From Teredinibacter haidensis (GTDB taxonomy: Bacteria > Pseudomonadota > Gammaproteobacteria > Pseudomonadales > Cellvibrionaceae), in assembly GCF_014211975.1 (NCBI RefSeq), contig NZ_CP060084.1, positions 1,612,001 to 1,676,000 on the forward strand: a stretch of 64,000 nt of DNA, written 5' to 3'. Made by a program: the position numbers and the translations under genes. Every line of letters starts with the position of its first letter. Position 1 is the stretch's first letter. Of this stretch, positions 1-10,700 are shown piece after piece. A model generated the notes under the pieces. It saw nothing but the letters and a program-made list of their open reading frames with translations. It ran no database searches and was not told the origin of the DNA.

Positions 1-2130
1 ATCAAGTAGCAACCAAAGAAAGCTCGCAGGCTTAAGGCTGAAAGCAGCATCATGAATCTGATACCGCGTGGAGGCCACGTAGCCATCGCTCCAAACAAGA
101 GTGCGCTGATCGGCATCTACAACACCGACATACCCATCACCAGGGTGAACACCAACCCAGTTATCACTAAAGTAATCATCGACATACCACAACAACAACC
201 CTTCATTACTCGACATATACTGGTCTGCAACTGGGATATATTTTAATCCTTCATCAATGCCCTTGTGTGTACGCCACTCCATCAGATAATAATGCGTACT
301 TAGAACATAGCCCATATCACGCGTGAAACCGCTTAAGCCAATATCAGAGAGGTCACTTTCCGCATCAGCAATTAACGTACTGCCGCCATCGGTAACAATG
401 GAGATATCGTCCAGATACAACCCCGGATTACTCACATAGGCATCGGTTATATAATAAACTTCAAGGGATACAACCTCACCAACATACGCCGTAAGATCAA
501 ATACCGCATCAATCCAACCGTCACTTTTCCCCGTAATACCATTGCCAAAATTCTGTCCAAAGGGATCAAAGTCCGTTGTAATATTTCCCGGAATAGCGAC
601 GCCATTTACGGCAACATAGGCGTAATCCCAATCCTCTTCAATATCAATATTTGCCTTAAATTCCAGCGCTGCCGTTGTAGCTGTAGTTAAATCAACCTCT
701 GTAACAAGGTAGTTATAAAGATCGTCGCCACTACCGCTAAAGTAAACCCATTCACCACTTGCAGGCTCAACGACAACCGTCTTTTTATCGGGCAGGTCTA
801 CGCGGACAACGTCGTTATTGGTTCCCTTGGTAGCGGCCTGATCAAGCAGCAAGCGCTCACCTCTAAAATTGAGGTCGTCTATATGCAGACGCGCACCGGT
901 AAGCCAATTGCCACCCATGGTATCTTGAAGAAATTCTTTCGACCAGGCGCTAAATCCTGTCGGCTGAGTACCTGCAACTTTTCCCGTCCATGAGCCACTT
1001 GCCATCAAAGACCAATATGAGACAGGCTCACCCCTGCCGCTGTACATCGTATCGTATTCATCCGGCAGGCCAAGATCGTGGCCGTATTCATGACAAATAA
1101 CCCCCGGTGCAGCATCGATGGGCTGAATGGTGTAATCGTAAGCAGCCATAACGCCGCCCCAATAGGTAATATCGGTTGCGGTATCATCCAAAGTTAAGAT
1201 GTCATCGAGGTTCCAACGGTGCGACCAAATTGCATCTTCCAGCAACGCGCCGCCACCCGCCTCTTCTCCAATAGCAGAATGAATAATCTGTACGTGATCG
1301 ACAAGTCCGTCCGGCTCCCAGTAATCGCCATCGCCATCAAGATCGTAGCGGTCCTCAATATCGAAATCAGCCAAATTCACATCAGGGTCTGCCTGCGCGG
1401 CCAAAAGCGCTTCAATAACCAGCTCCCTTGGAGCCATATCATTTTCGCTATAAGGATCATTTGCGCCGTAGTAAGCAGCATTTTTACTGGCCATATACCA
1501 ACCGGCAACGGCCCCTGTTACACCGTAACTTCCACCGGACTGCGATTTATAGTAGCCCTGCATGGTAATTAAAGTTTCACCATTTGGTCCGCTAAAGCCA
1601 TCCTCATTAAACAGCAACGATTCATAGTGAGCTTTAGTATAATTTTCGTAATACATATCCGTATCCTCAGGCAGAACGCTGTTATGAGGATAATCTGGAA
1701 ATTCAATAAGAACCGTTAGTAATTTTGCTTGGTTAACACCACCTTCATAAATTTCGTCTTCAACGGAATCCGGCCGAGAAGAGCCACCCCGAAAATGTTT
1801 TTTAGCCTGGTAACCCTTACCAAAATTGGCGCTACCAAAATGCTTTTGAGGTACCGTAGAGTTAAACTGAGCGGATTCCGACAAATTCTGAACTGCATCC
1901 ATTGCAGCTGTCTGGCGCTGCTTTAACATGGCATAGAGTGCCGTTTCGGCTTCACTCCTTGAAGCGTAAGAGGATATCTTTCCCGACTTTTTCAGCATCT
2001 CGATAAGACGCTCTTCATTGGCTATTGCCAAATCGAATGGTGCACCGGAAAGATGCGAGCTGCGAGCCCCCATTGCACTTAGCGGTAAAAGTAATAATGC
2101 TGACAACAGATAGTGTAAAAATCGGTCCAT
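1..2130 (-). CDS. M6-family (immune inhibitor A-like) secreted metalloprotease, 3' end outside window
   Basis: This minus-strand frame opens at an ATG at 2128-2130 and stays open to the window edge, about 710 codons, so the C-terminus is missing. It begins with a signal peptide (MDRFLHYLLSALLLLPLSAM). The zinc motif HEYGHDLGLPDEYD lies near residue 347 and matches the HExxHxxGxxD signature of peptidase family M6. The upstream stretch with DLDGDGDYWEPDG and the downstream SLMASGSW segment are also typical of the family. After the catalytic domain comes a jelly-roll-like insert (about residues 470-590) of the kind found in immune inhibitor A proteases. M6 proteases are secreted and cut extracellular proteins. 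The gene faces away from the downstream glycosidase. The family call is secure; the substrate is unknown. Confidence 0.88.
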   Translation of the reverse strand, partial: MDRFLHYLLSALLLLPLSAMGARSSHLSGAPFDLAIANEERLIEMLKKSGKISSYASRSEAETALYAMLKQRQTAAMDAVQNLSESAQFNSTVPQKHFGSANFGKGYQAKKHFRGGSSRPDSVEDEIYEGGVNQAKLLTVLIEFPDYPHNSVLPEDTDMYYENYTKAHYESLLFNEDGFSGPNGETLITMQGYYKSQSGGSYGVTGAVAGWYMASKNAAYYGANDPYSENDMAPRELVIEALLAAQADPDVNLADFDIEDRYDLDGDGDYWEPDGLVDHVQIIHSAIGEEAGGGALLEDAIWSHRWNLDDILTLDDTATDITYWGGVMAAYDYTIQPIDAAPGVICHEYGHDLGLPDEYDTMYSGRGEPVSYWSLMASGSWTGKVAGTQPTGFSAWSKEFLQDTMGGNWLTGARLHIDDLNFRGERLLLDQAATKGTNNDVVRVDLPDKKTVVVEPASGEWVYFSGSGDDLYNYLVTEVDLTTATTAALEFKANIDIEEDWDYAYVAVNGVAIPGNITTDFDPFGQNFGNGITGKSDGWIDAVFDLTAYVGEVVSLEVYYITDAYVSNPGLYLDDISIVTDGGSTLIADAESDLSDIGLSGFTRDMGYVLSTHYYLMEWRTHKGIDEGLKYIPVADQYMSSNEGLLLWYVDDYFSDNWVGVHPGDGYVGVVDADQRTLVWSDGYVASTRYQIHDAAFSLKPASFLWLLLD

Positions 2131-3179
2131 ATCAAAAATCCCTTGAATTAAAAGCAACAAACCAGGGGAAATAGTAGACAGCATATTTCAATATGTCGAT
2201 CACACAAAAGTAGGGAGATTGCTAAAACGTCATACCCAAAACGATCAACTTAACTGCCCTAAAACGCCATGATTGTTTATGCGTCAAAAATTGTCGTCTC
2301 ATACACCATCCCATTTTCCAAAAATAATTTATGCGCACGTGTTTAAGTATATTTATACAAGAACGTTCGGAATTATTTTCGGCATGGCATGATCATTTGG
2401 TGGCGCACTGGAAAGGTGCTTTCGCTACCGACTAAAAAATAAAACAGGGAGTTAACTCTGCATTGTCAATGCTGTCGATCGACGAACCATATTACGATAG
2501 GCGCCAATTAGGTATTTAATATACCATCACAAACAGAAAACACGGCGCCTACAACCTTCGTAGGCACACCAATAGGAATCGAAAGTTAATTTTCCTCGCC
2601 TTTTAATATTGCTCATTGCCACGCTAGAGAATGGCAATACAGATGCGGGCGGGGTGAAACGACATATGAATTCTTACGAGAGCCGCGGGAACTAGTGATA
2701 AACACTTACCGGGCGTTTCTGGAAAATTTGAATTTGCACAAAACGGCGCGAACTTTCTATTTCACACTGAAATTTAAAAACTCACTACTCATTCACAGTA
2801 TATTTTTGTTTTAGCTACGATTCTAAGTTAATTTACGGCCTTACAATAATAACGCTGGTGGTCGGCACCGCAATCCCTCAGATGGCGCAGTGAACATTAA
2901 TGATCTCGAAAATACTTGAGTGGAAAGCACCCGTTCCCATCACCTCACTATGCTCGCCTTAACCCTATTTTTTCTAGGATTGGGCAGGCAATCGCCGTTT
3001 CTGCCAACGGAACAAAAACGCTGTAATGTCTGTAAATTGAGATGTCTGTTTTTTGTTGGACGTATGTTTGAGTCATAAGACTTAAGCACTTTCTCGACGT
3101 TCGGTTGTGGTTTTAATCGAGCCTCACATGTTAGCTAACGACTAACGAACACCTAACCATTTCTTAAGAGAGGCATTTT
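2131..3179. other. Intergenic region, no gene seen
   Basis: About 1.05 kb between the divergent protease and GH62 genes. It is AT-rich and I see no convincing coding frame, RNA gene or clear repeat. It must hold both promoters. A weak purine-rich ribosome-binding stretch (AAGAGAGG) sits just before the GH62 start. Confidence 0.5.
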
Positions 3180-5372
3180 ATGTTGATGATTAATAAGGCA
3201 CTTCAGCGTGTTGCCACGCTGCTGTGTACGGGTTTCGTTGCGGTATTTACTTCCGTAGCATCCGCCGCACAGTGCGAATACTTAGTGACCAATGAATGGA
3301 ATGGAGGCTTTACAGGCGCCGTTCGAATTACCAATAACGAATCTTCCGCATTAACAACGTGGGAACTTTCCTGGGAGTACGGCGACGGTTCCGCTATTAC
3401 CAATAGCTGGAATGTCAGCCTTTCTGGCAACAACCCCTACACTGCAACACCCCTAGGCTGGAACGCTAACATTGCACCTGGCGGAATCGTGGAGTTCGGT
3501 TTCCAGGGGAGCAAAGGTGCTGATTCGGCTTCGACGCCAACTCTCCTTGGGGATATCTGTGGAGGCACCAGCAGCAGCTCTAGTTCAAGTTCAAGTTCAA
3601 GTTCAAGTTCAAGTTCAAGTTCAAGTTCAAGTTCAAGTTCAAGTTCAAGTTCAAATTCAAGTTCAAGTTCAAGTAGCAGCTCTAGCTTGAGTAGTTCCAG
3701 CAGCAGTTCAAGTAATGGAGGCGCCTGTGTTATTCAGTGTGACTGGTACGGTGAAACTCATCCTTTGTGTGAAAACCAAACTTCAGGCTGGGGTTGGGAA
3801 AACAACCAAAGCTGTATCGGCTCAACAACCTGTGAAAGCCAGTCGGGCAACGGTGGTATTGTCGAGACGTGTACGAATTCGTCCAGCTCAAGTTCCTCCA
3901 GTAGCAGCTCTTCCAGCAGCTCAAATTCTAGTTCATCGAGCAGCTCTTCAAGCTCCGCTGGAATCCCTGTCGGCTCGATCCTCGTCTACGCCGTAAACGC
4001 CGGAGGAGCTGCCTTGACGATTGGCGACGTTGCCTACAATGCAGACAACTTCTACTCTGGTGGAACAGCCAATCCCACGACTAATGCGATTGACGGAACA
4101 ACGGCAGACGCCCTTTACCAAAGCGAGCGTTACGGCACGGTCACATACGAGATCCCAGTTACTAACGCCACCTACACCGTAGAATTACACTTTGCTGAAC
4201 TGTATCAAACGGCCTCCGACAGCCGTTACTTCAGTGTATCGGTGGAAGGGCAACCGGTACTTACCGATAAAGACCTATACGCCGATGTCGGCCCCCAAAC
4301 AGCTTTCGATGTTATTGTGCCAAGTGTGAATGTGGCTGACGAAAAGCTAACAATAGAACTTACGGCTAGTCTCGATAATGCAACAATCAGTGGCCTTGCC
4401 ATTTACTCCAATGATGGTGGCGTATTTGTCCAGCCGTCCGAACCTGACGGTTGCGATCTACCTAGCAATTTGAGCTGGACCTCCACCGACGCAATCATCC
4501 AACCAAAAAACGGTGCTTCGAATGTGAAGGATCCGTCTATCGTTTACTACGATAACAAGTATCACGTATTCGCTACCGCTTACACATCTGGCTCCTATCG
4601 ATCCATCTATCTCAATTTCTCTGATTTTAGCCAGGCATCTTCAGCAACTCACACGAGCTTTTCTCCTGGCGGCAGCTCAACTGTCGCACCTCAGGTATTC
4701 TTTTTCTCGCCGCAAAACAAGTGGTACATCGTTACCCAGTGGAATGCCAAGTACACAACAACAACCAACATTAATGACCCCAGTAGCTGGACAGCTCCCC
4801 AAGCATTTTGGCCTAGCACTAGCGGCGGCCATGCGGGTGCGCTTGATTATTGGGTCATATGTGATGATGCCAACTGTTACATGTACTTCTTTAAAGATGA
4901 CGGCGTCATGTACTACGTTAAAACCTCGGTCGGCAACTTCCCGAACTTTGATATTAACCAAGTTCAAACAGCTAACATCTCGGGCAGTGGCGGACAAAGT
5001 ATCGTCTTCGAGGCAGGAAATGTGTACAAGGTTAAAGGTACCGATAAATATCTTCTGATGGTTGAAGGCTGGGGTACCTCCGAAAGTCGACGCTTGTATC
5101 GAGCCTGGACCTCCACCAGTTTAGATGGGCCTTGGGAAGCCTATAAAACATCGGAAAGTGATCCATTTGCAGGTCTCAACAACGTCACCTTCCCGAATGG
5201 CCAATGGTCACAACAGATCAGCCATGGCGAACTGGTACGGGCCGGCTACGACGAGAAAATGGAGCTTGATGCCTGTAATATGAAATTTTTGTATCAGGGA
5301 GTGGATTTGAGTGGCCACAGCGGCTCATACGATGAAAGGCCCTATAAGCTTGGGCTACTGGAAGCTAATTAA
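3180..5372 (+). CDS. Secreted GH62 alpha-L-arabinofuranosidase with CBM2, CBM10 and malectin-like modules
   Basis: The 730-residue protein is modular. Residues 1-30 are a signal peptide ending SVASAA. Residues 31-130 form a family 2 cellulose-binding module (QCEYLVTNEWNGGFTG start, WNANIAPGG). Residues about 131-178 are poly-Ser. Residues 181-230 are a CBM10 (CDWYGETHPLC, SGWGWENNQSC). A second poly-Ser linker follows (about 232-258). Residues about 262-412 are a malectin/CBM57-like domain (VELHFAELY). Residues about 424-730 resemble GH62 (VKDPSIVYYDNKYHVFAT, LDYWVICDDANCYMYFFKDDG). GH62 enzymes remove arabinose side chains from arabinoxylan. The CBMs would anchor it to plant cell wall. The GH62 call rests on motif recognition; another five-bladed propeller GH is the alternative. 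Confidence 0.85.
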   Translation: MLMINKALQRVATLLCTGFVAVFTSVASAAQCEYLVTNEWNGGFTGAVRITNNESSALTTWELSWEYGDGSAITNSWNVSLSGNNPYTATPLGWNANIAPGGIVEFGFQGSKGADSASTPTLLGDICGGTSSSSSSSSSSSSSSSSSSSSSSSSSSSSNSSSSSSSSSSLSSSSSSSSNGGACVIQCDWYGETHPLCENQTSGWGWENNQSCIGSTTCESQSGNGGIVETCTNSSSSSSSSSSSSSSSNSSSSSSSSSSAGIPVGSILVYAVNAGGAALTIGDVAYNADNFYSGGTANPTTNAIDGTTADALYQSERYGTVTYEIPVTNATYTVELHFAELYQTASDSRYFSVSVEGQPVLTDKDLYADVGPQTAFDVIVPSVNVADEKLTIELTASLDNATISGLAIYSNDGGVFVQPSEPDGCDLPSNLSWTSTDAIIQPKNGASNVKDPSIVYYDNKYHVFATAYTSGSYRSIYLNFSDFSQASSATHTSFSPGGSSTVAPQVFFFSPQNKWYIVTQWNAKYTTTTNINDPSSWTAPQAFWPSTSGGHAGALDYWVICDDANCYMYFFKDDGVMYYVKTSVGNFPNFDINQVQTANISGSGGQSIVFEAGNVYKVKGTDKYLLMVEGWGTSESRRLYRAWTSTSLDGPWEAYKTSESDPFAGLNNVTFPNGQWSQQISHGELVRAGYDEKMELDACNMKFLYQGVDLSGHSGSYDERPYKLGLLEAN
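3582..3674 (+). repeat. AGTTCA hexanucleotide microsatellite coding for poly-Ser
   Basis: About 15 tandem copies of AGTTCA (one variant AATTCA) encode Ser-Ser pairs in the first linker of the GH62 enzyme. Nearby serines use mixed codons, so this block looks like recent slippage expansion. Gain or loss of whole units keeps the frame and changes only linker length. Confidence 0.9.
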
Positions 5373-5391
5373 TTCCGGCTATACCTGTCTA

Positions 5392-5437
5392 GCCCATGAA
5401 TACGTCCTCACCACCTAGCGGGGACTTATTCATGGGC
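5392..5437. other. Stem-loop after GH62 gene
   Basis: A 16-bp inverted repeat (GCCCATGAATACGTCC and GGACTTATTCATGGGC, one mismatch) with a 14-nt loop begins 20 bp after the GH62 stop. No T-run follows, so it may be an mRNA-stabilising hairpin rather than an intrinsic terminator. Confidence 0.55.
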
Positions 5438-5551
5438 AAGGCTAAAATTCAACCCCAGACCTATACAGCGGTAAAGTATTCCCTTGGCGCCCGTCCCCTT
5501 CCGGCCCATTCCAACTCCGGTCGGCAGCCTCAAACTTGCGCTAAATATGCG

Positions 5552-5574
5552 TGTGGATTCACCCATAATATGGC
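5552..5574 (-). repeat. Left terminal inverted repeat of cargo transposon
   Basis: It reads TGTGGATTCACCC then ATAATATGGC on the plus strand and is the inverted partner of 13810-13832. It is preceded by TGCG, the putative 4-bp target duplication. Confidence 0.7.
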
Positions 5575-5579
5575 GCTAT

Positions 5580-5623
5580 TGCCAAGTTATGGTAAAAAAA
5601 GTCCACTGCCAAATTATGGTAAA
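5580..5623 (+). repeat. Two internal copies of the end motif, left side
   Basis: TGCCAAGTTATGGTAAA (5580-5596) and TGCCAAATTATGGTAAA (5607-5623) resemble the TGCCAANNTATGGGTGAA motif at the right end. They point the same way as the right-end copies, opposite to the left tip, which is unusual for transposase-binding arrays. Confidence 0.6.
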
Positions 5624-5640
5624 ACGAGGCTTTATGCGTT

Positions 5641-5676
5641 AAAAAGCCCAGCAATATAGAGTTGCTGGGCTTTTTT
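5641..5676. terminator. Bidirectional Rho-independent terminator
   Basis: A 9-bp perfect stem GCCCAGCAA/TTGCTGGGC (5646-5654 and 5662-5670), with A5 on the left and T6 on the right, can end transcription from either side. It stands inside the left end of the cargo transposon and would insulate the cargo from the GH62 gene. Confidence 0.85.
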
Positions 5677-5893
5677 ATTGTCCAAACTATAGCCCCAGCA
5701 TGCTCAGCTTAGCTTCATGTCTTCGATCATCTTGTGCGTAAATCGTCAATCACGCCCATATTGATTTATATCAGCGCGAGGGGAATAAAGACATGACTGG
5801 CAGCAAACGTCCATGCGAGACGCGTACTGTAACTCCGAATTTCTGGCAACGAACATTGATTAAATCCGAAATCATAGACCCCAAAACCGAGTT

Positions 5894-7768
5894 TTATTTA
5901 CTGTTAAGCATCTTAAATATGTCGAGGGCTTTTGAACAAGTATGATACAAATAAGGCTCCAAGATACAAAACCTTTCAAGCATAGCCTCTAATCTCGTAA
6001 TGGCGTCTTCACTGATTGGCAGATACGCCAATTCTGTGCACCATTGCCCTATATATTCTGCCCAACCATCTTTATCCTCAAAGGCTGCTCCCGCCACAAC
6101 ACCTATTGCCAGATAGTTTTCGGGCTCAGAATCCACATCAATATAGTCCCGATATAGTCGGCTTAAGATCGTCACCGATACAGCAAGCTTTTTACTTCTG
6201 GACATACAGGCAACCTGAGCCAGTCCGTTTAACACCTGGTAGACAGAATCCTTGTCGTTAACCGCTGCCAACTTGTGCTGTGCGCTTTCGAGTAGCGAAA
6301 CTACACGCTCCAAATATTCGTCATCAATTTTCCAGAAGGGAGCTGAATTCATCAAAACCCGGTAGGACTCAAATGACGCTTCGCCGTTGATATGCTTAGC
6401 AAGCAAATTTGAGATTTCATCCGGCACAACCGCTGGTGCAGAGTTACCTTCCAATGGCCCAGGCAAGAACGAGTGCATATTCAATCGCGAACCAGGCGTA
6501 AGCTCCTTTTGAAGATATTCAACCGCCTCACACTTATCGGGCTCTTGACACGCGACATTTACCCGCCCATACAGTTCATTAATAAATTGCTCTGCGGTTA
6601 AGTAAGTCGGCAGCCACCTTGGCTCTTCTATTAAATCGATAAAGCTTTGGCAGAAAAAGTAAAGCCCCCTTTGCTGAGAAGCCCACTGCTCAACTTTGTC
6701 AAAAGCAACGCCCTCTTCCAGCGCCACTTTAACAATTAAGGCTGACTGGGCGAATGAAGCAAGGCGCCTGTAGAATGGTGGCATTCCTTTGAATATCTTC
6801 AATCGCGCCAGTTCGCCATCAACAAAAACTGCCATTGAGCAAAACAGGCGTAGGTTATTTAACGTTTTGGCAGAAGATATGCGTTCAAACAGCTTTTTAA
6901 TAATCGCGGCTGATGAATCCTTGAATTTCAGTATGCCTACTTCGAGGCATGATATTAAAAGTATTGGGTGGCAGGTTTCGATTGCCCGGTTTGCTATTGA
7001 CTGATACGAAGCCTCGTCAACAAGGCCATTGGAAACGACTGCTGATATAGACTTGTGAATGCACATCAAAAAATCGTTCTCAGTCACTCCACTTTCTATT
7101 CTGCTGTCAAAATACTGTTTTAGCTCGACCTTACAATACTCATCAATATTGTTACTCCCGCAATATTTCCCCACAAGCCTTTCGTAATAGCGAATATCAC
7201 TTGAAACTAGCGTGGAAACTTTATTTGATGGGCCCTGAAACTCCTGCCTTAACAGAGCCTCAATGTGACTTGGCGAGCAATCCAAATCAAGCAACAAATC
7301 TGATACGTCATTATCACTGATTATTGATGCCGAAAGCACTGCCCCCAAACGTTCCAGCTCCTCTTTGGAAAGCGATCTACCCTTCGCTTCTGCCTCAAAT
7401 AGGCTTAACCGCCTGTCCGCATCAGAACAAAGCGGCCAAAAACTATCATTAAGTATCTGCAAATCACCCTTGGTTAAGGAAAAGGCTGGACGTTCACCCG
7501 GATGATGGAGTAGAGACCAAGGATTGCCATTAATATCCTCCAGAAAAAATTCTTCCTCGATATTTTCAAAAGCACTGCGAATAGCCTTAAAGAGAGCACT
7601 TCTGGAAAAGGCTATATCTTTATCACCAAAACTGACTGTGGCATCTGTCGCAAGAGCCAGCTCTTCCAACAACTTAGAATCAGATAATAGTTCAGCCCTT
7701 ACCAGGCTGGGGAATAAATTGATAACATGGGAGGCCATAAAAGCACGCATAGAATCAGAGTTAGCCAT
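5894..7768 (-). CDS. Large helical protein of unknown function, partner of the upstream TPR/PIN-like gene
   Basis: This 624-residue protein has no signal peptide or membrane segment. It is predicted almost entirely helical, rich in Leu, Ala and Glu, with the look of HEAT/TPR-like solenoid repeats. I recognise no catalytic motif. Its start overlaps the end of the 1367-residue gene by 8 bp, so the two are translationally coupled and very likely work together. Both are cargo of the 5.55-13.83 kb element. A role as regulator or scaffold of the PIN-like partner is only an inference. Confidence 0.75.
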   Translation of the reverse strand: MANSDSMRAFMASHVINLFPSLVRAELLSDSKLLEELALATDATVSFGDKDIAFSRSALFKAIRSAFENIEEEFFLEDINGNPWSLLHHPGERPAFSLTKGDLQILNDSFWPLCSDADRRLSLFEAEAKGRSLSKEELERLGAVLSASIISDNDVSDLLLDLDCSPSHIEALLRQEFQGPSNKVSTLVSSDIRYYERLVGKYCGSNNIDEYCKVELKQYFDSRIESGVTENDFLMCIHKSISAVVSNGLVDEASYQSIANRAIETCHPILLISCLEVGILKFKDSSAAIIKKLFERISSAKTLNNLRLFCSMAVFVDGELARLKIFKGMPPFYRRLASFAQSALIVKVALEEGVAFDKVEQWASQQRGLYFFCQSFIDLIEEPRWLPTYLTAEQFINELYGRVNVACQEPDKCEAVEYLQKELTPGSRLNMHSFLPGPLEGNSAPAVVPDEISNLLAKHINGEASFESYRVLMNSAPFWKIDDEYLERVVSLLESAQHKLAAVNDKDSVYQVLNGLAQVACMSRSKKLAVSVTILSRLYRDYIDVDSEPENYLAIGVVAGAAFEDKDGWAEYIGQWCTELAYLPISEDAITRLEAMLERFCILEPYLYHTCSKALDIFKMLNSK

Positions 7769-10700
7769 CCAACTCTTCCTCCAATGTCGAATGTTGAGAA
7801 ATGCTTTTAACCTGCTGTTTCATCGAATCAACCACATTCTTAAAACTCCATGGATCGATATCCCTCAGCGGCCCCAGAACAAACTCATCTAACCATGCTT
7901 TGTAGCCATCCTTTTGCTCATCAGATAAAGACTCCGGTGCAATCAACATGGAATTCACCTTTAAAACCTCACCCAAATAGGCCATCCCTCCATCGCCCCT
8001 TATTTGGTGGGTCTGAGCCCACTCCCGATAGCCCATCAGCTCATAAAGCCAGCAAGATCTGACACGGCTTAGTTCGAGTGGAATATCTGCCGACCACTGA
8101 GCCCTTATGGCTTGTGCAATCGTTTTCGTTGTTTCGTGTAGCCACTGCGCATCTCGCGGGAGCTGAACTAGACCACTAATCCTGATCAAAAGCAGATTTT
8201 CTCTTATCAGTTTTAGCTGTTTAGTTGGCTTAAACTCACCATTTACCATAACCGAGTGATTTAGGTGATATTCAAGCTCTTCAGCAGAAATGCCAACAAA
8301 CTCAAACCCAAACTCCCGAAGCGATGTTCTGGCATCAAGCTTCTGTTCTTGAGAAATAAGTCCTTTGTGGTGTAGCGTATCGATAAAGTCTAGTGATGTA
8401 AAAATTGGTACCGTTCTTCCATCAAATGTAATATTTCGATGCCTGTTCATAAATCGATCATCTATCAAAGCTGCATCGCATACTTTCAGCGTCTCAAAAA
8501 GTTCTTCTGTTGGCCTGGCATAATTATTCTTAGAGGCAACAGCCACTTGGTTTTTATTTAACGGCATTTCAGCAAGAATCACTTTCCCAGATGTAAGCCC
8601 ATTAGAAAACAGCTTCCTTATATTTTCTATTTTCGAATCTGCCAGCTCGATGGTTGAATCGTAGTTTATCAGCGACCTATACCTATCCCGCTCCCCTTTA
8701 AAGACATACACTTCGAACCCGGCCTCGCTGAGCTTGTCGAGCATTTCAACGGTCATTAAATAGGTAATTGACAGTGAATCGAGAAATAATATTGCACCAC
8801 TTGCTACTTCAAGATCGGTAGGCCACTCTTTCTCGTGTTGGCGCAGGTAATTTAAGGCTTTACCACACTGAGCTTCCGTTATTACTGCCAGACCTTCGAG
8901 TTTTTTAATTAATTGTGTGCATGAAATCACACTGTGGTTAAATGAAGAAAGGTCAACTTCCACCTCCCTGAAGGAGCCACCGACCTTATACACAGGGCAG
9001 GAACAGACTACCAATGCCTGCGATTCATTTGTAGGATTCGCGTGTGCCTCCTCAAGCATACAAGCAAGCTCATCACCTACATCCAGCGCCAGCCCAGGGT
9101 TGTTGATTGTTTTTGGATGAAAAACTGAAATTCTGCCGTCAGATACCAGCCGCTCAAAATATTTTGCCTTTTCGATCTGGCTCGGCTGGTGAAAAGCAAC
9201 TTTTTGCTTTTCTTCAAACAACCAGCGCATGAACGAGTGAGGGATAACAATTCTCTTGAAGCAATCAAACAAATGATGTAGTTGCCCTATATCCTCCATA
9301 ACCAGCGCACTGGAGGCATCGATGGCAATCGTCTCACTATCAGTAATCTGATCCGACCTAGCACCATGAAATATCGGGACTAAATTTTTCCGCCGTATAT
9401 CTTTCGCGCTTTTGTTTTCCTGGGGCTGAACCAGATAAAAGTCAGACATCGTCCTGTTCAATAGCTCCGCCACTGTATAAACAGGCGCATCACCATCAAT
9501 ATAGGCTTTATAAACCTTCTCATTTTTCTCCCTGGCTTCAGACATCATCTCGTTTAAGTCTTCTAATGAAGCCCTATGCAATGGGCCATCGTCATTGGAG
9601 AGAACCATCGCTTTATTGAGCCACTCAGATGTTTTTTGATTGTCCTCCCAGCCCATCGTGGTCGCCGTAAAGTACGATGCCGCTAACACTTGAGGATCTT
9701 CAGTATATTTACCAGTACAAAACTCTACTATTTGCCTCGCTCGACCTGGGGAAACGGCCTTAGCTAACTGGGCGGCCTGTAAAAGATCATCGGCCTTCAA
9801 CTCCTCCCGGCTATTCCAGCTATCCTCCACAAAAACGCTAAGGGATTCCCAGTCACCACCGAATATAGACAAATTGATTTCAAGCGTTTTAAGGTCAAGT
9901 AGTTGTGATTTAGATTGCCTCAACAGTGCAATCTGTTCATGGGCACCACTTAGGTCCCCCTTTCTAAATAGAGACCAAGCCCAGTGAGCCTGCAATCCCT
10001 CGCTTCTCTTAACGAGATCCTTCTTATCTGACAGAAATTGATGAAGCTCAGAAAATTTTCCAAGCGAAGAGGCGGCATTACAGACTCTGATAGCATCCGA
10101 TTCCTGGCCAGTGCGATCAAATAGTTCCCGGCAATATGAGTAATATCTATCTCCAAGGTTTTCTCTTTCCAGTAAATTAACCAAATGAGAAAGGTCATTT
10201 GTAGCTTTACTTTGTTGATATTGGTTTATGGCTAATGCAACTGGATCTTTACCCTTAGCTGACTCAATGATATTTTTCAGACTCCTTACTTCAGCTTCAG
10301 GTGCCCCCGAACCCTCTATCTTTTGCAGGAGCTGTTCTGCATCATCCACCAGCCCAGACCGCGCCAATGCCTCTATTTCAAGCATGCCAACAGCAACGGG
10401 ATTAACGGCTTTTTTCATTTGATGTCTGTGGCTGGCAATATATTCCACCACTGCCGGGAATGACTTTTTTGTGTGTGCCAATACAAACCTGGCTAAACCA
10501 AGAATTGGATCATTACCATGGCTTAGCGCTGTCCGCCTATCAACCTCATTTTCAATAGACTCATAATCAATATCAATTCCAAACGCAAATGCTAATGGTA
10601 GATACTCAAGCGTTTTTTGAGTGTAACTAATGAAGTAACTCTGAAGCTGTGCCTTTGCCTGTTCGTATGTTTCACTGTTTCTTAGCTCTAACCACAGCAC

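Noticed and set aside
3472..3690. Plus-strand frame of VQVQVQ repeats inside the GH62 gene
   Set aside because: It is the shifted reading of the AGTTCA hexamer; the real frame there is poly-Ser.
5396..5659. 87-codon plus-strand frame after GH62
   Set aside because: It runs through a hairpin, the transposon tip and a terminator, with no family likeness.
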